Assembly (NCBI RefSeq): GCF_015679265.1
Contig: NZ_CP064942.1
Location: 186,001-250,000 of the forward strand
Reading direction: 5' to 3'
Source: Pontivivens ytuae
Lineage (GTDB): Bacteria; Pseudomonadota; Alphaproteobacteria; Rhodobacterales; Rhodobacteraceae
Length of the DNA: 64,000 bases
The notes under the pieces were generated by a model. That model searched no databases and was not told where the DNA came from. It worked only from the letters and a program-made list of their open reading frames with translations. The translations under genes and the position numbers were made by a program. Position 1 is the first letter of the stretch, and each line of letters begins with the position of its first letter. Below are positions 9,367 through 18,593 of this stretch, piece after piece.

Positions 9367-11184
9367 ATGACAGCCCAGACAGATCCGCCACGCGCCGACG
9401 GCTCCGTCCTGCCGAAGGTCGTGCCGTATCTCTGGCCCGCCGGGCAGCCGGAGATGAAGGTTCGGGTCGTCGCGGCCCTCCTGATGCTGGTGCTCGCCAA
9501 GATCATCACGCTGGCCACGCCTCTCTTCTTCGCCAATGCCGTCGATGCGCTGGGGGGCGAGCCCGACACGAGCTTCCTTCTGTTCGTCGGGCCGGTGGCC
9601 CTGGTCATCGGCTTCGGCCTCGCGCGGACCGGCCAGGTCTTCTTCGCCCAGCTGCGCGACGCGGTCTTTGCCAAGGTCGGCCAGCGGGCGCTGCGGCGGC
9701 TGGCGATCGAGACCTTCGAGCACATCCACGCCCTCTCGCTGCGCTATCACATCACGCGCAAGACCGGGGGCCTGAGCCGGATCATCGAGCGGGGGGTGAA
9801 GGGCGTCGACTTCCTCCTGCGCTTCGTCCTCTTCTCCATCGGGCCGCTGATCGTCGAGCTGACGCTGATGGCGGGCATCTTCTGGTACATGTTCGGGCCG
9901 ATCTACGCGGTGGTCGTGCTGGCCACGATCGGGCTCTACACCGCCTTCACCTTCCAGGTCACCGAGTGGCGCGTCGCGATCCGGCGCCGGATGAACGAGC
10001 GCGACACCGACGCGAACCAGAAGGCGATCGACAGCCTCCTGAACTTCGAGACGGTGAAGTATTTCGGCGCCGAACGGCGGGAGGCCGCGCGCTACGACGG
10101 GTCGATGGAGGGCTACGAGCGCGAGGCGATCAAGACCGCCCTCTCGCTGACCGCCCTCAACTTCGGCCAGTCCCTCATCATCACCGGCGGCCTCGTCATC
10201 GTGCTGGTGATGGCGGCGCGCGGCGTCGTGGCGGGGGATCTGACGGTCGGCGAGTTCACGGCCGTGAACCTCTACATGATGCAGATCACCATGCCGCTGA
10301 ACTTCCTCGGCACCGTCTATCGGGAGATCCGGCAGGCGCTCGTCGACATGGGGGAGATGTTCGGCCTCTTGGAGCAGCCGGCGGAGATCACGGACAAGCC
10401 CGACGCGCCGGATATCGACGTGAAGGGCGGGCGGATCGAGCTCGACAACGTGCGCTTTGACTATGACGGCGACCGGCAGATCCTGAAGGGCATCACCCTC
10501 GACGTGCCGCCCGGGGACACGGTGGCGCTGGTCGGGCATTCGGGCTCGGGCAAGTCCACCATCGGGCGGCTGCTCTTCCGCTTCTACGACGTGACCGGGG
10601 GTGCCATCCGCATCGATGGGCAGGACCTGCGCGACGTGACGCAGGAGAGCCTTCGCTGCGCCATCGGCGTCGTGCCGCAGGACACGGTGCTCTTCAACGA
10701 CACGGTCGGCTACAACATCGCCTATGGCCGCCCCGGTGCCACGCAGGAGGAGATTGAGGAGGCCGCGCGGGCCGCCCGCATTCACGACTTCATCGCGAGC
10801 CTGCCCGAGGGCTACGACACCAAGGTGGGCGAGCGCGGGCTGAAGCTGTCAGGTGGTGAGAAGCAGCGCGTGGGCATCGCCCGCACCATCCTGAAGAACC
10901 CGCCGATCCTGCTGCTCGACGAGGCCACATCGGCGCTCGATACGGAGACCGAGCAAGGCATACAGGACAGCCTCACGGAGATGGGCGAGGGCCGCACGGT
11001 CATCACCATCGCCCACCGGCTCTCCACCATCGTGCACGCCGACCGGATCGTGGTGCTCGACGCGGGCGAGGTGGCTGAGCAGGGCACCCACGAGGAGCTG
11101 ATCGCCCTCAACGGCCGCTACGCCCGCATGTGGGCCCGCCAGGCCGCCGAGGAGGATGAGCAGGAAGGCGTGGCCGCGGAGTAG
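9367..11184 (+). CDS. Atm1-type ABC exporter (permease-ATPase half-transporter)
   Basis: 605 aa. The N-terminal membrane domain (residues about 35-310) has six hydrophobic segments and the Atm1-family features [17 protein letters not shown] and [19 protein letters not shown]. The C-terminal ATPase domain has Walker [11 protein letters not shown]-loop [12 protein letters not shown], signature LSGGEKQR, Walker [13 protein letters not shown] and the switch His in TIAHRLSTI. Bacterial and mitochondrial Atm1 proteins export glutathione-linked compounds and serve metal detoxification or Fe-S maturation. It works as a homodimer in the inner membrane. Start ATG with AGGAG upstream. It stands alone as a transcription unit. 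Confidence 0.92.
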   Translation: MTAQTDPPRADGSVLPKVVPYLWPAGQPEMKVRVVAALLMLVLAKIITLATPLFFANAVDALGGEPDTSFLLFVGPVALVIGFGLARTGQVFFAQLRDAVFAKVGQRALRRLAIETFEHIHALSLRYHITRKTGGLSRIIERGVKGVDFLLRFVLFSIGPLIVELTLMAGIFWYMFGPIYAVVVLATIGLYTAFTFQVTEWRVAIRRRMNERDTDANQKAIDSLLNFETVKYFGAERREAARYDGSMEGYEREAIKTALSLTALNFGQSLIITGGLVIVLVMAARGVVAGDLTVGEFTAVNLYMMQITMPLNFLGTVYREIRQALVDMGEMFGLLEQPAEITDKPDAPDIDVKGGRIELDNVRFDYDGDRQILKGITLDVPPGDTVALVGHSGSGKSTIGRLLFRFYDVTGGAIRIDGQDLRDVTQESLRCAIGVVPQDTVLFNDTVGYNIAYGRPGATQEEIEEAARAARIHDFIASLPEGYDTKVGERGLKLSGGEKQRVGIARTILKNPPILLLDEATSALDTETEQGIQDSLTEMGEGRTVITIAHRLSTIVHADRIVVLDAGEVAEQGTHEELIALNGRYARMWARQAAEEDEQEGVAAE

Positions 11185-11190
11185 GCGGCC

Positions 11191-11371
11191 GTCCCGGACC
11201 CGATCCGGGACCGTTTGCTCCACTCCTTGCGCTTGGAGGACGGAGACCCAGGAAAGGATCCGAATGGCTGGTGCCCACCATACCACCGTCCCGGCCGCAG
11301 CGCCGGGACCGCTCACTCCCTAAAAACCCGCCGTTCATCGAAACCCGAAGACCCCGGATCAAGTCCGGGGT
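11191..11371. repeat. Dispersed palindromic repeat cluster (REP-like), copy region 1
   Basis: Three palindromes in the 373-nt gap between convergent genes. GTCCCGGA/TCCGGGAC lies at 11191-11211 and GTCCCGGC/GCCGGGAC at 11288-11309. ACCCCGGA/TCCGGGGT lies at 11351-11371. A degenerate piece follows near 11456. The same core arms recur at four other places in this window. Nothing else gene-like is visible in 11185-11557. Confidence 0.75.
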
Positions 11372-11522
11372 GGTGCGGTTCCTTAGAGGACCGTTACTGC
11401 CAGCAGGTACGGGGCGGCGAATCGAGAGATCTCTGGTCAGCGAAGACCGATCGAACTCCGGGACAAACGCCGGGATCGCAGCGGCTGCCCTTCCACCGAA
11501 GCAGCAGGACCGAGTGGCACCG

Positions 11523-11553
11523 CTCTCTCTTCTCCAAATATCCCCGCCGGAGG
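11523..11553 (-). repeat. Short 3'-end motif copy (CCTCCGGCGGGGATATTTGG...)
   Basis: Read on the minus strand, immediately after the stop of the Mth938-like gene, the sequence is GCCTCCGGCGGGGATATTTG followed by a purine-rich tail GAGAAGAGAG. The same motif, with variations, occurs at 15711, 17908, 22943, 37918 and 49113, usually just downstream of genes. Confidence 0.7.
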
Positions 11554-11557
11554 CCGG

Positions 11558-11914
11558 TCAGCCGGCCACCACCGGGAACACCGCTGCCGCGATGCGCCGC
11601 CCTTCGCTCAGGAGCACGTTGTAGGTGCGGCAGGCCGAGGGCGAGGACATGACCTCGACGCCCATCCCGGCGGCCTCCAGCTCGGCGACCAGATCCTCGG
11701 GCGGGTTGGCGATGTCCGCGCCCATGCCGAGCAGCACGACGTCGATCGCCTCGGCCTCCGCGACCAGCGGGGCGGCCTCACCCGACCAGGCGACGGGGCC
11801 GGAGGGCAGCAAGGCCGCTCCGCCCTCGATCACCTGGCCGCCGACGCGGAAGAAGCCCTCGCCGTAGCCGTCCACCGGCTTCGATCCGTCATAGGTGATC
11901 TCGTTCAGTCGCAT
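11558..11914 (-). CDS. Mth938-like domain protein (DUF498/NDUFAF3-type fold)
   Basis: 118 aa. Features of the Mth938 fold: the N-terminal IxxY..GFFRVGGQVIEGGAALLP, central VDVVLLGMGADIANPPEDL-like strand-turn, and C-terminal SACRTYNVLLSEGRRIAAAV. Family members are small single-domain proteins; the eukaryotic relative NDUFAF3 is a complex I assembly factor, but the bacterial role is not established. In many alphaproteobacteria this gene follows yajC-secD-secF, as here, where it is the last gene of that minus-strand operon with a TauE gene in between. Confidence 0.88.
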   Translation of the reverse strand: MRLNEITYDGSKPVDGYGEGFFRVGGQVIEGGAALLPSGPVAWSGEAAPLVAEAEAIDVVLLGMGADIANPPEDLVAELEAAGMGVEVMSSPSACRTYNVLLSEGRRIAAAVFPVVAG

Positions 11915-11924
11915 GGTCTTTCCT

Positions 11925-12677
11925 TCAGTCGAACAGCGGCAGGCCCGTCAGGATCGCGAGCGCGATCACCGCGTAGGCGATGCGGCGGTAGGTCGTCTCG
12001 GCCTCGGGGCGGAACATGGCCTGCCCGATCCGTCCCGCCACCATGTATGGCACCACCAGAAGCGCGCCAGCGGCCAAAGCGCGCGCCGTCAGCAACCCCT
12101 GCGCCCAGAGCACGCCGATCAGGATGATGCCGAGGAGGTTGAGAAAGAGGAGCGTGTTGGCCCGCACCTTCTCCGCCCCCGAGGGGCCGGCGAGGTAGAA
12201 GAGTATGACGACCGGACCGGTGAGCCCCGTCATCCCACCTATCAGCCCCGCCCCACCGCCGAGACCGACGAGACCCGGCCGCCGCACCGTGCCGCGCCAG
12301 CGCCAGCCGGCGATCAGGGCGGCGAGGGTGATGACGGCGACGCCCGCGACGGTCCAGCGCAGCGCCTCCTGCGGCACGATCTTGAGCAGCGCCACGCCGA
12401 TCGGGGACAGGACCGCCGCGCCGAGCAGCAAGAGCCCTACTTCCCCGCGATCCGCCTGCCGCCAGGCTCGCGGCACCAGCGAGACGGTCGTCCCGAGCGC
12501 TGTCACCGACATCGCCACGATCGCCTCCTCGACCGGCAGAACGGTGGTGGCCACCGGCAGGAAGATCAGTGCCGCGCCAAAGCCTGCAAAGCCGAGCACC
12601 AGCCCGGCCGCGACGATGGCGAGAACAACGAGAAAGAAACCGGGGGTGGCCGCGACCGCCCCCAGCGCCTCAGGCAT
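11925..12677 (-). CDS. Sulfite exporter TauE/SafE family permease
   Basis: 250 aa, almost entirely hydrophobic with about eight predicted helices. The family's glycine-rich repeats are visible: VLGFAGFGAALIFLPV near the N-terminus and GGGAGLIGGMTGLTGPVVIL in the middle. TauE/SafE proteins move organic or inorganic sulfur anions or other small anions across the inner membrane; the substrate cannot be told here. ATG at 12677 overlaps the secF end by 8 nt, so it is translationally coupled. A TTG at 12689 is less likely. The gene sits between secF and the Mth938 gene. Confidence 0.88.
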   Translation of the reverse strand: MPEALGAVAATPGFFLVVLAIVAAGLVLGFAGFGAALIFLPVATTVLPVEEAIVAMSVTALGTTVSLVPRAWRQADRGEVGLLLLGAAVLSPIGVALLKIVPQEALRWTVAGVAVITLAALIAGWRWRGTVRRPGLVGLGGGAGLIGGMTGLTGPVVILFYLAGPSGAEKVRANTLLFLNLLGIILIGVLWAQGLLTARALAAGALLVVPYMVAGRIGQAMFRPEAETTYRRIAYAVIALAILTGLPLFD

Positions 12678-13659
12678 CGATATGGGCAAACTTCGTGCCG
12701 CCCTTCGGCCCGCCGCCGCTGCCGTCCTTCGACCAGTCGCGCTTCACGTCGAGGCGCAGCAGGATCGGGGCGGCGACGAAGACCGAGGAATAGGTCCCGA
12801 TGATGACGCCCCAGATCATCGCGAAGGTGAAGCCGCGGATCACCTCGCCGCCCAGCACGTAGAGCGAGATCAGCGCGAGCAGCGTGGTGACGGAGGTCAT
12901 CAGGGTCCGGCTCAGCGTCTCGTTGAGCGACAGGTTCAGCACGTCGCGCAGCGCCTTCTTCTTGTAGCGGCGCAGGTTCTCCCGCACCCGGTCGAAGACG
13001 ACGACAGTGTCGTTCAGCGAATAGCCGACGATGGTCAGGATGGCGGCGATGATGGCGAGATTGAACTCAATGCCCAGCAGACTGAAGATCCCGATCGTCA
13101 ACACCACGTCGTGCACCAGTGCCGCCACGGCCCCCAGCGCGAACTGCCACTCGAAGCGCAGCCAGATGTAGAAGAGCACGGCGCCCACGGCGAGACAGAC
13201 GGCGAGCGCGCCGGCGCGGACCAGCTCGCCCGAGACCTTGGCCCCGACGCTTTCGGTGGCCAGGATCGTGAGGCCCGCGAACTCGGCCCGAAGAGCCTCG
13301 ACGACGCGGTTGATCGTCTCCTGCTGGATCGCCTCCGCCCCGTCCTGCTGCTCGATGCGGATCATCGCGGCGTTGGCGGCGGCACCGGTGAGATCGGCCG
13401 CCGGATCGCTGATCTCGCTGACCGTCACGTCGCCCACGTCGAGCTCACCGAGGAGCGCGCGGTAGTCCTCCGTCGCCACCGGCTCCACCGTCTCGGTCAT
13501 GATCATCGAGCCGCCGCGGAAGTCGATGCCGTAGTTCAGGCCGACGGTGAAGAACAGCACGATGGAGGCGATGACCGCGATCAGCGACAGGCCGAAGGTT
13601 GCGGCCTGGATCTTGAAGAAATCGAGGGTCGTGCCCTGCGGCACCAGTCTCAGGCGCAT
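12670..13659 (-). CDS. secF: Protein translocase subunit SecF
   Basis: 329 aa. It works with SecD to support SecYEG-driven export from the periplasmic side using the proton gradient. Features: RLVPQGTTLDFFK at the N-terminus, first TM segment, NYGIDFRGGSMIM (SecD/F signature), a periplasmic domain to about residue 135, then five C-terminal TM segments with IVGYSLNDTVVVFDRVRENL. The long C-terminal tail after the last helix (DVKRDWSKDGSGG..) is basic. The frame extends upstream to 13761 inside secD, but the ATG at 13659 is 1 nt after the secD stop and gives the normal length. Confidence 0.95.
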   Translation of the reverse strand: MRLRLVPQGTTLDFFKIQAATFGLSLIAVIASIVLFFTVGLNYGIDFRGGSMIMTETVEPVATEDYRALLGELDVGDVTVSEISDPAADLTGAAANAAMIRIEQQDGAEAIQQETINRVVEALRAEFAGLTILATESVGAKVSGELVRAGALAVCLAVGAVLFYIWLRFEWQFALGAVAALVHDVVLTIGIFSLLGIEFNLAIIAAILTIVGYSLNDTVVVFDRVRENLRRYKKKALRDVLNLSLNETLSRTLMTSVTTLLALISLYVLGGEVIRGFTFAMIWGVIIGTYSSVFVAAPILLRLDVKRDWSKDGSGGGPKGGTKFAHIDA

Positions 13660-13660
13660 G

Positions 13661-15292
13661 TCAAACCTCGATAGTCTTGGGCCGCCGCGCGTCGAACCAC
13701 GTGACCACGAAGAGCCGCGTGACGAAGAGCGCGGTGAAGACGCTGGTGATGATCCCGACACCCAGCGTGACGGCGAAGCCGCGCACCGGGCCGGAGCCGA
13801 TGGCGAACAGGATCACGGCGGCGATGAAGGTGGTGATGTTGGCGTCGACGATGGCCGAGAACGCCTTGTCGTAGCCCTGCTGGATGGCGCGGGCGGGGCC
13901 TTTCGCCGATTTCAGCTCTTCGCGTATTCGCTCGAAGATCAGCACGTTGGCGTCCACGGCCATGCCGACCGTCAGCACGATCCCGGCGATGCCCGGCAGG
14001 GTCAAAGTGGCGCCGAGCACCGAAAGCACTGCGAAGATCATCGAGACGTTGAGGATCAGGGCCACGTTCGCGAAGAGCCCGAAGAGCCCGTAACTCAGCG
14101 CCATGAAGACGAGCACCGCGGCGAAGGCCACCATGGTGGCGAGCCGCCCTGCTTCGATGGAGTCTGCGCCAAGCTCCGGCCCGATGGTCCGCTGTTCGAG
14201 CACCACGATCTCCGCCGGCAGCGCACCGGAGCGCAGCAGGATCGCGAGGTTGTTGGAGCTTTCGGGCGTGAACTGTCCGGTGATGATGCCTGAGCCGCCG
14301 GGAATGGCGCTCTGGATCCGCGGGGCCGAGATCACCTCGTCATCCAGCACGATGGCGAAGGGCTGGCCGATATTGGCGGCGGTGTAGTCCCCGAATATCC
14401 GCGCGCCGGTCGCGTTGAAGCGGAAGGTGACGGCAGGCCGGTTGTTCTGATCGAAGCCCGGCTGCGCGTCCACGAGCTGCTCGCCCGACACGATGGGACG
14501 ACGTGTTAACACATAGAACGTGCCGGGTTCATCCACGGACGGCAGCACCATGTTGCCCCCACCCGGCCGCGCATTTTCGTCCGACGTGACGCTCACAACC
14601 TCGTGAAAGCCGAGGCGCGCGGTGGTCCCGATGATGTCGATGACCTCTTGGGCGGAGCCGACGCCGGGCACCTGAATCAGGATGCGGTCCGAGCCCTGCC
14701 GCTGGATCGTGGGCTCCCGCGTGCCGGTCTCGTCTACCCGGCGGCGCACGATCTCGACGGACTGGAGCAGCGTGCGGTTGTCGGTCGCCGCCTTCTCCTC
14801 ATCGCTGAGGCGGATGCGGATGCGGTCGCTGCCCTCGGGCACGATCTCGATATCGGTCTGGCCGATGCCGGTGAGCGTGGTGATCGGCGTCGCCAGCGTG
14901 CGCAGCGCCGTGACGGCGGCATCCTGCCCCGCGGGCTCACCGATGCGGAGCAGGAGCTCGCCTTCGACCGTGTCGACGCGGCGCACGGTGCCCACCTCAT
15001 CGCGGATGTCGCGCAGCACGCGCAGCGCCTCGGGGAAGATCCCCTCCATCCGCTCCTGATAGACGTCCTCGACCTGCACCTCGACCAGCAGATGCGCGCC
15101 GCCGCGCAGGTCGAGCCCGAGGTTCACCAGGCTCGATGGCAGGAACCCGGGCCAGGTCCCGCTCTCCCCCTCGGCGATGGCGTCGTTCGACGCTTCGACC
15201 TGGCTGTAGAACAGATTGGGGGCGGAAAACACCAGCGCGGCGAGGCAGAGGACCACCACGCCGAGCTTCTTCCAGAGCGGGAAGTCGAGCAT
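13661..15292 (-). CDS. secD: Protein translocase subunit SecD
   Basis: 543 aa. Partner of SecF in the SecDF accessory complex. Features in order: N-terminal TM helix (LGVVVLCLAALVFSAPNLFY), the LGLDLRGGAHLLVEV signature, a large periplasmic region with P1-type repeats, FTPESSNNLAILLRSGALPA before the C-terminal six-helix block, and GMAVDANVLIFERIREEL in that block. Starts 3 nt downstream of the yajC stop and ends 1 nt before the secF start, a compact yajC-secD-secF operon on the minus strand. Confidence 0.96.
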   Translation of the reverse strand: MLDFPLWKKLGVVVLCLAALVFSAPNLFYSQVEASNDAIAEGESGTWPGFLPSSLVNLGLDLRGGAHLLVEVQVEDVYQERMEGIFPEALRVLRDIRDEVGTVRRVDTVEGELLLRIGEPAGQDAAVTALRTLATPITTLTGIGQTDIEIVPEGSDRIRIRLSDEEKAATDNRTLLQSVEIVRRRVDETGTREPTIQRQGSDRILIQVPGVGSAQEVIDIIGTTARLGFHEVVSVTSDENARPGGGNMVLPSVDEPGTFYVLTRRPIVSGEQLVDAQPGFDQNNRPAVTFRFNATGARIFGDYTAANIGQPFAIVLDDEVISAPRIQSAIPGGSGIITGQFTPESSNNLAILLRSGALPAEIVVLEQRTIGPELGADSIEAGRLATMVAFAAVLVFMALSYGLFGLFANVALILNVSMIFAVLSVLGATLTLPGIAGIVLTVGMAVDANVLIFERIREELKSAKGPARAIQQGYDKAFSAIVDANITTFIAAVILFAIGSGPVRGFAVTLGVGIITSVFTALFVTRLFVVTWFDARRPKTIEV

Positions 15293-15295
15293 TGC

Positions 15296-15625
15296 TCAGT
15301 CCTTCGCGGGTTCGGTTTTCGACAGCACCTGGGCGACGGTGTTCTTGACGACGCGGACCTTGACGCCCTCAGCGAGTTCCACCTCGACCTCGTTGTCCTC
15401 CTTCACCTTCACGACCTTGCCGATCAGCCCGCCCTGCGTGACGACCTGGTCGCCGCGGCGCAGCGCCTCGACCATGTTCCGGTGCTCCTTCATCCGCTTT
15501 TGCTGCGGGCGGATCAGCAGGAAGTACATGATCGCGAAGATCAGGATGATCGGCAGGAAGGAGGCAAGGCCGGAGCCGGCGCCACCGGCAGCCTGCGCGT
15601 AGGCGGGGGTCACGATCATGGGCAT
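15296..15625 (-). CDS. yajC: Preprotein translocase subunit YajC
   Basis: 109 aa single-span protein. The Ala/Gly-rich N-terminus (TPAYAQAAGGAGSG) is followed by the typical helix LPIILIFAIMYFLLIRPQQK and a cytoplasmic part with MVEALRRGDQVVTQGGLIGKV. YajC associates with SecDF. Two closely spaced ATGs (15625, 15619) are possible; the second is better spaced from an AAGGG. First gene of the sec operon, divergent from serS. Confidence 0.94.
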   Translation of the reverse strand: MPMIVTPAYAQAAGGAGSGLASFLPIILIFAIMYFLLIRPQQKRMKEHRNMVEALRRGDQVVTQGGLIGKVVKVKEDNEVEVELAEGVKVRVVKNTVAQVLSKTEPAKD

Positions 15626-15710
15626 CCCTTATCGTTGGGGTGTCTAGGGTCGCGCGGAACGTATAGCGCCCCATGGGCGGGTGCAAGGCGGGGTGGCGGA
15701 TGGTCCGATC

Positions 15711-15733
15711 GCGTATTTGGGGAAAGATGAAGG
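15711..15733 (+). repeat. Short motif copy (GCGTATTTGG..AAAGATGAAG)
   Basis: In the 178-nt divergent region between yajC and serS, GCGTATTTGG followed by GGAAAGATGAAGG matches the tail half of the 3'-end motif family found at 11523, 22943 and 49113. This copy is not next to a gene end. The remaining intergenic bases presumably hold the yajC and serS promoters; I see no convincing -35/-10 pair. Confidence 0.5.
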
Positions 15734-15803
15734 CCGAGGCGATTGCGCGGGCAGGCGCGATTGCGCATAAGGCGCCGGCGACGTTCAGAAACCGGAGGAC
15801 ACC

Positions 15804-17093
15804 ATGCACGACATCCGCATGATCCGCGACAATCCCGACGCCTTCGATGCCGCGCTTGCGCGGCGCGGCGAGGCTGCGGTGTCCTCCGAACTGCTCGCCA
15901 TCGACGCCCGGCGGCGCGCCGCGATCCAGGCGGCGGAGGCGGCGCTTCAGGAGCGCAACCGCGCCTCGAAGGAGGTCGGCGCCGCCAAGGGCCGGGGCGA
16001 CGAAGCGGAATTCGAGCGCCTGCGCGCGCTTGTGGCCGAGAAGAAGGACGAGATCGCCCGGCTGGAGGAGGAGGCCAAGGCCGCGCAGGAGGAGCTCGAC
16101 GACCACCTGATGCGCCTGCCCAACCTGCCCTATGACAGCGTGCCCGACGGTGCGGACGAGGCCGACAATGTCGAGCTGCGCCGCTGGGGCACGCCGCCGG
16201 AATTCGACTTCACGCCGAAGGAGCATTACGAGCTCCCCGCTGCCAAGGGCCTCGATTTCGAAACGGCGGCGAAGCTGTCCGGCGCGCGCTTCGTGGTGCT
16301 GCGCGGCGCGATGGCGCGGCTGCACCGCGCGCTCGCCCAGTTCATGATCGATGTGCACGTCAACGAGAACGGGCTGGAGGAGACGGCGACCCCCGTCCTC
16401 GTGCGCGACGAGGCGATGCTGGGCACCGACAAGCTGCCCAAGTTCGGCGACGACAGCTACCAGACCACCAATGGCTGGTGGCTGATCCCGACCTCCGAAG
16501 TGACGCTCACCTATTCGGTGGCGGGCGAGATCCTCGATGCGGCCACCCTGCCCCGCCGCATGACGGCGCACACCCTGTGCTTCCGCTCCGAGGCGGGGAG
16601 CGCGGGGCGTGACACCGCCGGAATGCTGCGTCACCACCAGTTCGAGAAGGTGGAGATGGTCTCGATCACCCACCCGGACGAGAGCGACGCGGAGCTCGAG
16701 CGCATGACCCGCTGTGCGGAGGACATCCTGGAGCGGCTCGGCCTGCCCTATAGGACGGTCGTGCTCTGCACCGGAGACATGGGCTTCGGCGCGCGGCGCA
16801 CCCATGACATCGAGGTCTGGCTGCCGGGCCAGGACACCTACCGCGAGATCTCGTCCTGCTCGACCACGGGTGCCTTCCAGGCCCGGCGGATGAATGCCCG
16901 CTTCCGGCCCGAGGGTGGCGGCAAGCCCGAGTTCGTCCACACGCTCAATGGCTCCGGCCTCGCGGTGGGCCGCACGCTGATCGCGGTGCTGGAGAACGGG
17001 CAGCAGGCGGACGGCTCCGTGCTGCTGCCCCAGGCGCTGCACCCCTATCTGGGCGGCAAGACCCGGGTCACGGCGGAGGGTGTGCTGGCGTGA
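15804..17093 (+). CDS. serS: Seryl-tRNA synthetase
   Basis: 429 aa, full length. Charges tRNA-Ser (and tRNA-Sec where present). The N-terminus [22 protein letters not shown] leads into the long antiparallel coiled-coil arm (residues about 30-105, rich in Glu/Lys/Ala) that binds the tRNA variable arm. The catalytic core has class II motif 2 ([20 protein letters not shown]) and motif 3 ([19 protein letters not shown]). RBS GGAGGACACC precedes the ATG. Its stop codon overlaps the GTG start of the following nucleotidyltransferase gene. Confidence 0.97.
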   Translation: MHDIRMIRDNPDAFDAALARRGEAAVSSELLAIDARRRAAIQAAEAALQERNRASKEVGAAKGRGDEAEFERLRALVAEKKDEIARLEEEAKAAQEELDDHLMRLPNLPYDSVPDGADEADNVELRRWGTPPEFDFTPKEHYELPAAKGLDFETAAKLSGARFVVLRGAMARLHRALAQFMIDVHVNENGLEETATPVLVRDEAMLGTDKLPKFGDDSYQTTNGWWLIPTSEVTLTYSVAGEILDAATLPRRMTAHTLCFRSEAGSAGRDTAGMLRHHQFEKVEMVSITHPDESDAELERMTRCAEDILERLGLPYRTVVLCTGDMGFGARRTHDIEVWLPGQDTYREISSCSTTGAFQARRMNARFRPEGGGKPEFVHTLNGSGLAVGRTLIAVLENGQQADGSVLLPQALHPYLGGKTRVTAEGVLA

Positions 17094-17878
17094 CGACTAT
17101 CCCGGCGGAAGCGCGGGCGCGGGTCGAGGCTGCGCTCGACGCCATCGCCGTTGACGACGCGGTGCGCATCCCGATCGCGATCGAAAGCGGCTCACGCGCC
17201 TGGGGTTTTCCGTCGCCCGACAGCGACTACGACGCGCGGTTCATCTACTTGCGGGCTCCGGAGCGCTATCTGCGGCTGGAGCGGGATCGCGACGTGATCG
17301 AGCGGGAGATCACTGGCGATCTCGACGTGAACGGCTGGGATCTCGGCAAGGCACTGCGGCTGATCCTGAAGTCGAACGCGGTGGTGCTGGAATGGCTGCA
17401 ATCGCCGATCCGCTACCGCGACCACCCGGAGCTGCGGGCAGCACTCCTAGAGTTCGCAGAGCGCGCGCTCGATCGGCGGGCACTGACATGGCACTACCTG
17501 CGCCTCGCCGACGGAGCGCGGAAGGCCGCGGGCGATGGGCAAGAGGTGAAACTGAAGAAACTGTTCTACGCGCTGCGCCCGGCCCTGGCTCTCACTTGGC
17601 TGGAGCAGCGCACCGACCCGCCGCCGATGCAGATCGGCGCACTGATGTCCGGGCTGGAGCTGCCACAGGGGCTTCAGGATGAAACCGACGCACTCATAGC
17701 GCGCAAGGCCCGGACACGGGAACTCGGCACTGCGCCGGCGCCGCAAACCATCGTGGCTTTCGTCCGTGACGCGTTGGAGCAGGCGGCAGCGAGGACCTCC
17801 GAACCCCGGGATCGAACCCAACCAGACCTGCGAGAAGAGGCGGAGGACATCTTTCGCCACTGGGTCTACGCCGTCTGA
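17090..17878 (+). CDS. RlaP-type predicted nucleotidyltransferase (DNA polymerase beta superfamily)
   Basis: 262 aa. The N-terminal half has the pol-beta nucleotidyltransferase signature [20 protein letters not shown], with the GSR and the two metal-binding Asp of DxD (SDYD). Then [20 protein letters not shown] and the helical C-terminal half typical of the RlaP family (PF10127), proposed to act in RNA repair. The target is unknown. The GTG start at 17090 overlaps the serS stop by four bases, so it appears translationally coupled to a tRNA synthetase. The last 40 residues ([21 protein letters not shown]) are charged and probably flexible. Confidence 0.82.
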   Translation: MTTIPAEARARVEAALDAIAVDDAVRIPIAIESGSRAWGFPSPDSDYDARFIYLRAPERYLRLERDRDVIEREITGDLDVNGWDLGKALRLILKSNAVVLEWLQSPIRYRDHPELRAALLEFAERALDRRALTWHYLRLADGARKAAGDGQEVKLKKLFYALRPALALTWLEQRTDPPPMQIGALMSGLELPQGLQDETDALIARKARTRELGTAPAPQTIVAFVRDALEQAAARTSEPRDRTQPDLREEAEDIFRHWVYAV

Positions 17879-17907
17879 ACTGTGGCGCCATCGGCATCTG
17901 CGCCACT

Positions 17908-17940
17908 TTCCAGCTTGTTCCAAATATCCTCGCCGAAGGC
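17908..17940 (-). repeat. Degenerate copy of the short 3'-end motif
   Basis: Minus-strand reading GCCTTCGGCGAGGATATTTG then GAACAAGCTGGAA: same layout as the 11523 and 49113 copies with three or four changes. It lies about 30 nt after the stop of the RlaP-type gene, but in opposite orientation to it. The rest of 17879-18061 shows nothing beyond the RBS of the next gene. Confidence 0.45.
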
Positions 17941-18061
17941 CTTCGCCAGAGGCGAAGTCGGCAGCGCGAAACGACATTCGGAGGCACCACGGCATGATCC
18001 GGGTGGAGGAGATCCGCCGGCGGACGCAATGTCCCCGGGACAGCGTCCCGAGGAGTTTGCC

Positions 18062-18529
18062 ATGCCGATCCGCTTCCACGCCTTGCCCACCGACGAGGTC
18101 CGTGCCGTCCAACGGGGCGGTCCCGATTTCTGGGGAGGCGCGCCAGACCGGGCCATCAGCGACGGGGACGGTGTGCCTTGTCGGCACTGCTTGAAACCGG
18201 TGCCTGCGGGGGCCGCGTACCTCACTCTCGCCTGGCGGCCCTTTCCCGAAGCGCAGCCCTATGCCGAGGTCGGGCCGATCTTCCTGTGTGCCGAGGAGTG
18301 CGAAGCGCCCGCGCCATCGGCGAAGATCCCGGCCTTCCTCACCAGTCCCGACTACCTGATCAAGGGCTACACCGCCGATCACCGGATCTGCTACGGCACG
18401 GGCGCCATCGTGCCGACCAGCAGTATTCCGGAGGCGGCGGAGCGGATCCTCGAGGACCCCGATGTCGCTTTCGTGGATGTGCGTTCGGCGCGGAACAACT
18501 GCTTCCATGTGCGCATCACACGTCCGTAA
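18062..18529 (+). CDS. DUF1203 domain protein
   Basis: 155 aa from the ATG at 18062, which has AGGAG 8 nt upstream; the longer frame from 17882 is low-complexity. Typical DUF1203 features: N-terminal FxALPTDEVRAVQRGGPD, a CRHC pair near residue 40, AYLTLAWRPFP, FLCAEECE, YLIKGYTADHRICYGTGAIV and a C-terminal VRSARNNCFHVRI. Conserved Cys/His residues suggest metal binding. The molecular function is unknown. Same strand as, but loosely spaced from, neighbours. Confidence 0.85.
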   Translation: MPIRFHALPTDEVRAVQRGGPDFWGGAPDRAISDGDGVPCRHCLKPVPAGAAYLTLAWRPFPEAQPYAEVGPIFLCAEECEAPAPSAKIPAFLTSPDYLIKGYTADHRICYGTGAIVPTSSIPEAAERILEDPDVAFVDVRSARNNCFHVRITRP

Positions 18530-18593
18530 GGAGGTGTTGGCCCAGGGCCGCCGGGGCGATATCTCGGATTGGGCAACAAAGCGGCGGTTCCCC

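Noticed and set aside
9319..10785. 488-aa minus-strand ORF opposite the Atm1-type exporter
   Set aside because: Antisense shadow; the exporter is unambiguous on the plus strand.
17792..17830. tRNA T-arm-like sequence on the minus strand (GGGTTCGATCCCGG)
   Set aside because: The stem does not pair correctly, and no D- or anticodon arm or acceptor stem is nearby; it lies inside the RlaP-type coding sequence.
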